Shown here: positions 14,373-17,713 of the stretch, in pieces
Layout: the number at the start of each line of letters is the position of its first letter
How positions within the stretch are numbered: position 1 is the stretch's first letter
Assembly: GCA_045612485.1 (NCBI GenBank)
Contig: JAZKZE010000133.1
Span: 1-17,713, forward strand
Reading direction: 5' to 3'
Length of the DNA: 17,713 nt
Source: RGIG5327 sp045612485
GTDB taxonomy: Bacteria > Verrucomicrobiota > Lentisphaeria > Victivallales > UBA1829
Made by a program: the position numbers and the translations under genes
Notes under the pieces: model-generated
The model's input: the letters and a program-made list of their open reading frames with translations, nothing else
Database searches by the model: none
Told to the model about the DNA's origin: nothing

Positions 14373-15759
14373 GAAGAACAGCAACAAAAGTATTCAGGAA
14401 GATATAATAATCCATCCAGATCGACCAGTTGGCGACATAATATACATCCAGCTGTACCCGTTGTTCGTAACTTGTATTGCTTCTTCCGGAAACCTGCCAT
14501 AAACCGGTGATCCCCGGCTTCACCAGGGAAAATATGGAGAAATCCTCTCCGTAATATTTTACTTCCTCCTGAACGATGGGTCTCGGTCCGATGATCGCCA
14601 TCTCCCCTTTCAGTACATTGATAAACTGGGGCAATTCATCCAGGGAAGTCTTGCGGAGAAATCTTCCCAGAGGCGTAATACGGGGATCGTTTTTCAGTTT
14701 AAAATTCTCCTCCCACTCTTTTCTCTTCTCCGGATTCACTTCAAGAATATGTTTGAGAATAAAATCCGCATTGCGGTACATGGTGCGGAATTTGAGTACC
14801 TCAATCTCCTTCCCATGCTGTCCAAGCCGCTTTGCTTTATAAAACACCGGACCGGCACTGGTAAGTTTCACAAGAAGCGCGATCACCAGACAAAGGGGCA
14901 GGATCATGGGAAGGACGACACAGGCAATACCGATCTCCAGAATATTCTTTTCCCATCTGTGTAAATGCATTTTCATCGTATTTCCGATTTCCATCGCCCA
15001 GTGATAATTCAGCAGGATGGGATGGAAACCGCAAATGGCATTCCTGCCTTTGGGCGGAACCACAAGAATATGACAGAATGTACGCAGAAACATATGGAAA
15101 TGTTTATCATACTCCCCGTCAGGAAGGCAGACAATAAGGTAATGCACATCCTTTTCCGCTGCAATCTCCGGGATCTCCGCTATTCTGCCGACAATATCCT
15201 CACCGGAAAGATGATCATCCAGAAATCCGGCGATCTCCATATTGAACCGCCAGTTTTCCGTAAGAGTTTTTGCCGCTCCCCTCGCCTCTTCCCCGGCTCC
15301 CGCAATAAGAACTTTCTGGGTGAAGATCTTATATTTGTGACACAGATACCGGAAACAATTACGGATCGCCGGCACAAAGATCAGTGTGGGAAACATCGCC
15401 GCAACAAGAGCAAGACGGCTGTAGGCTTCATTCGTCCGGATAAAGCCTGTAAAGGCAAACAAAACAAGATACCCTCCCACGATACTTAATGTGGATCTTT
15501 TCAGAGTTTCCACTCTGTTCAGCGCAATTCCAGGATAGAAGAAGTTATTGCCGTAAACACGGGAAATGGCATTGAGAATAACGATAATAAACGGAACATA
15601 CAGAAGATCCAGACAGACACTCATCTCATACTTCCCCCCGCAGAGGTAATATATATACAGGGAGGAGCATAAAACGGCGTAAATCACACACCAGTCAATA
15701 AAGATCTGGCATAAACTGTACAGTCTGACCTGTTTTTTTGTTCCGAATTTAATTCTCAT
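14353..15759 (-). CDS. Undecaprenyl-phosphate hexose-1-phosphate transferase, WbaP type
   Basis: 468 residues. It is predicted to move a hexose-1-phosphate (galactose in the WbaP reference enzymes) from a UDP-sugar to undecaprenyl phosphate at the inner face of the membrane, starting synthesis of a surface polysaccharide. N-terminal membrane helices lie within about 10-135; a Rossmann-like domain follows with VLIAGAGEEA at 150-159. The catalytic phosphoglycosyltransferase domain runs from about 270: a membrane segment near 275-300, SAGPVFYKAKRLG (301-313), KFRTM (323-327), the catalytic Asp374-Glu375 pair in SLDELPQ, GPRP (391-394), and the WbaP-like WQVSGRS and C-terminal YVANWSIWMD. The start at 15759 is chosen over an ATG 6 codons upstream because it overlaps the preceding stop as ATGA and has GGAAG at a usable distance. 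The sugar is not determined by sequence. Confidence 0.9.
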   Translation of the reverse strand: MRIKFGTKKQVRLYSLCQIFIDWCVIYAVLCSSLYIYYLCGGKYEMSVCLDLLYVPFIIVILNAISRVYGNNFFYPGIALNRVETLKRSTLSIVGGYLVLFAFTGFIRTNEAYSRLALVAAMFPTLIFVPAIRNCFRYLCHKYKIFTQKVLIAGAGEEARGAAKTLTENWRFNMEIAGFLDDHLSGEDIVGRIAEIPEIAAEKDVHYLIVCLPDGEYDKHFHMFLRTFCHILVVPPKGRNAICGFHPILLNYHWAMEIGNTMKMHLHRWEKNILEIGIACVVLPMILPLCLVIALLVKLTSAGPVFYKAKRLGQHGKEIEVLKFRTMYRNADFILKHILEVNPEKRKEWEENFKLKNDPRITPLGRFLRKTSLDELPQFINVLKGEMAIIGPRPIVQEEVKYYGEDFSIFSLVKPGITGLWQVSGRSNTSYEQRVQLDVYYVANWSIWMDYYIFLNTFVAVLLRKGAA

Positions 15760-17465
15760 GGGATCACATGCTTCCATACCTGAAGTTTTCTGTTTCCGAA
15801 AGGAATCGGCTCACCGCTTTTTTTCAGCTGCCCCTGGAATATAAACTGAGTTCTCAGCATCCATTCTGCTTTGGAGGCATCTGTAACCAGAATATCTATG
15901 GGCGTATAGAATGATGCGGTACTGCCGCCGCCCAGATATGCAGCCGGGGCAAGTCTGCCGGGACAGTCAAAAACAACAAAAGGTCTTTTAGGGGAACGGT
16001 AGTAAAACAGATTCGGTTTCATATCTGAATCCGGCAATTTTTCTTTCCGCAGGATCCGACTGATCTCTTTCAGTGCAGAAAGATACCGGGCATCTCCGGG
16101 TCTCAAATGCAAGTTGATCTCTTTGCGGTAGCCGAGAAATATTGCAAAAAGCACGGAAAGGCAAAGAAGGGAGTACAACAGATATTTATTACGCAGGAAA
16201 GAAATGTTTTCTGCAAGAACTCTGCTGACAGCACAGCAGAAGATCCAGCACCATCCCAGCAGAAGAGGCAATGCCGGAACAATATATCTCGGGGAAAGAA
16301 AAAGTCTTTTATCTGTTACAGCGACCTGTACAAGAATGGCAAGATCCAGTGTAAGAAAAAGCAGAAAAAGCAATGTTTCCGCTTTTGTCCACTGCTTTGT
16401 CATTTTCCGGAAAAGGATCCCGGCAACAGCCAGCGGAAAGATCACAGGAGAAAATCCTTCAGCAAGACTTTGCAGATATTCCGTCAGATTGCTGGCTGGT
16501 TTGAATGCCAGGAAAAAAGCCCCGGCCACAAGACCGGCAGCAAAGAGAATACCGGCAGAAATCAAAAGGATCCGTCCGGCTTTTTTCTGAAGCAGAAAAT
16601 GTACCAGATATACGGAAGCCGTAAAAAGCAGTATCCCGGGAATACAGATATAAAGATACCAGATACTCCAGGATGGTTCCGCATGGAAAAATTCTTCAAT
16701 AAGATAATAGAATCTTGTCCCGGGGATCACATAATCAGTGGAATGGAAGTTTGCCAGCAGCTCCAGGGAACTTACTGCAATTACAAAAGAAAGAGCAATA
16801 AGAGTACGCCGGATAACCGGATATTTATACCGTTCCAATATACCGCACAGAAAAAGGAAGAGGGCTGTAATAAGCATAAGATCGCTTCTTGTACAGATCG
16901 CCAATCCCCCGGCAACTCCCAGAAGGATATAGTAACGCAGCTTCTCCCGTTCAAAGAAAATTTCTGTGATACTGTAAGTCATCAAAAGCTGAATAAACAT
17001 TTTGGCACAGTCCCGTTCCCCGGATACAGCCAGAAGATTCACCACAGGAGCGCAACAGGCAAACAACAGAATCGTCCCTCTTGCCGCAGGAACGCCGAAA
17101 AGTCTTTTCATTATTGCATACAGCGGAAAAAAAGAGAGTACAAAAAAGAGAAAACTTGTCAGTTTACATGCCAGATAACCGGAACAGGATGCAAGATAAG
17201 CAATACACCCCGCCACAGTAGTATGGAAGCTCTGACATCTGGGGTGGAACGCATACAGGAAATCCCCGGAAGCAAAGGCTTCCGCCATGGGCGCATATCT
17301 TCCGGCAACATCTCTTCCGGGCCATTCACTTATAAAAAGAAGCGGCACATAAGCAAGAAGGATCAATGATGCAAGATGCCATGCGTAACGGCATAAGACA
17401 TTCATCTCTTTTGCCACAGTATTCCATTGCGGATACCGTTGTTTCTGTATAAATTCTCTCATCAT
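15756..17465 (-). CDS. Membrane glycosyltransferase, GT39/PMT-like (GT-C fold)
   Basis: A polytopic membrane protein (569 residues from this start). After the first membrane helix (about 26-46) comes an acidic outer loop, SEWPGRDVAGRY (46-57), then FHPRCQSFH; such loops carry the catalytic acidic residues in GT-C enzymes that use polyprenyl-phosphate sugars. GERDCAKMFIQLL and about ten further hydrophobic segments follow, with a soluble C-terminal part of about 120 residues. It probably adds a sugar to a lipid-linked or exported glycan on the outer face; donor and acceptor are unknown. Its stop overlaps the sugar transferase start (ATGA), so the two are translationally coupled. The start is uncertain: the frame is open to a TTG at 17570, with ATGs at 17483, 17465, 17462 and 17405 and no clear ribosome binding site at any. 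The longest form would add a hydrophobic segment at its N-terminus. Confidence 0.75.
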   Translation of the reverse strand: MMREFIQKQRYPQWNTVAKEMNVLCRYAWHLASLILLAYVPLLFISEWPGRDVAGRYAPMAEAFASGDFLYAFHPRCQSFHTTVAGCIAYLASCSGYLACKLTSFLFFVLSFFPLYAIMKRLFGVPAARGTILLFACCAPVVNLLAVSGERDCAKMFIQLLMTYSITEIFFEREKLRYYILLGVAGGLAICTRSDLMLITALFLFLCGILERYKYPVIRRTLIALSFVIAVSSLELLANFHSTDYVIPGTRFYYLIEEFFHAEPSWSIWYLYICIPGILLFTASVYLVHFLLQKKAGRILLISAGILFAAGLVAGAFFLAFKPASNLTEYLQSLAEGFSPVIFPLAVAGILFRKMTKQWTKAETLLFLLFLTLDLAILVQVAVTDKRLFLSPRYIVPALPLLLGWCWIFCCAVSRVLAENISFLRNKYLLYSLLCLSVLFAIFLGYRKEINLHLRPGDARYLSALKEISRILRKEKLPDSDMKPNLFYYRSPKRPFVVFDCPGRLAPAAYLGGGSTASFYTPIDILVTDASKAEWMLRTQFIFQGQLKKSGEPIPFGNRKLQVWKHVIP

Positions 17466-17657
17466 TTTTATCTGTTGCCACATCTGTTTCACGGTTATAA
17501 ACGATAGAACATTGAAAAATATCCATACTCCGACAGAGCATAATATAGCATGATAAAAACGCCATTGCAAGCAAAGAATATTCTGCCGGACTGAAAAATA
17601 TGGAAAATATGAAAATATGTTTTATACCGGAAGAGGAAACGCGCCTGTATGGTTATA

Positions 17658-17713
17658 TCACATTTTCAGCTTGTATAATCCGGAATCCAGACGCTCCACT
17701 TTCCGTTCCAGTT
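17658..17713 (-). CDS. Possible C-terminal tail of a further minus-strand protein, partial
   Basis: The frame starting at 17711 on the minus strand reads LERKVERLDSGLYKLKM and then TGA (17660-17658). The heptad-like charged and leucine pattern looks like a genuine protein end, possibly coiled coil, but only 17 residues are in the window and no family can be named. The other two minus-strand frames also run short distances before stops, so this is a weak call. From 17466 to 17657 nothing else is recognised apart from the uncertain 5' extension of the glycosyltransferase and short AT-rich repeats (ATATTTTCATATTTTCC-like). Confidence 0.35.
   Translation of the reverse strand, partial: LERKVERLDSGLYKLKM

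Noticed and set aside
17576..17634. Short ATATTTTC-type repeats near the right edge as a CRISPR-like or iteron array
   Set aside because: The repeats are only 8-10 bases, A/T low complexity, and without regular spacers.

Overview
The window looks like chromosomal DNA from a Lentisphaerota/Victivallales-type bacterium. This is inferred from the gene content: expanded secreted DUF4838 (glycoside-hydrolase-like) proteins, pseudopilins of the FTLIELLVV / H-x9-DG type, A-rich AAAGGAAA ribosome binding sites, and a moderately GC coding sequence with very AT-rich gaps. No rRNA, tRNA, CRISPR array or insertion sequence was seen.

Left block (1-2603, + strand): the 3' part of argJ is followed by a complete argB, giving an arginine-biosynthesis unit that ends in a clear intrinsic terminator. 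An AAC(3)-family N-acetyltransferase follows only 15 bases after that terminator's T-rich tail. A symmetric hairpin (2631-2667) serves as terminator for both this gene and the converging gene on the other strand.

Central block (2699-14281, - strand): four full-length paralogues of one secreted protein of about 753 residues (called A, B, C, D here from left to right), plus two tandem pseudopilins between C and D. In transcription order this is D, pilin 2, pilin 1, C, B, A. Each DUF4838 gene has its own intrinsic terminator. Good sigma70-like promoters are visible before A, pilin 1 and pilin 2. Pilin 1 and C are 49 bases apart with no terminator between them and probably form one transcript. 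A and D form one subtype and B and C another, but parts of the DNA show A matching C instead, which suggests gene conversion. The proteins have a signal peptide, a GH20b-like N-terminal domain, a probable TIM barrel with a conserved four-cysteine motif, and a jelly-roll C-terminus. They are probably exported and act on glycans, though the substrate is unknown.

The most unusual structure is in the pilin 2 leader. The start-codon region of pilin 2 is repeated as a perfect 22-base inverted copy 90 bases upstream, inside the predicted transcript, so the mRNA could fold to bury its own start codon. A cysteine-rich 11-codon reading frame ends inside the upstream arm.

Right block (14353-17713, - strand): a GT39/PMT-like membrane glycosyltransferase is translationally coupled through an ATGA overlap to a WbaP-type polyprenyl-phosphate sugar transferase. 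Together they suggest initiation and elaboration of a cell-surface glycan. The C-terminal tail of one more minus-strand protein may enter at the right edge.
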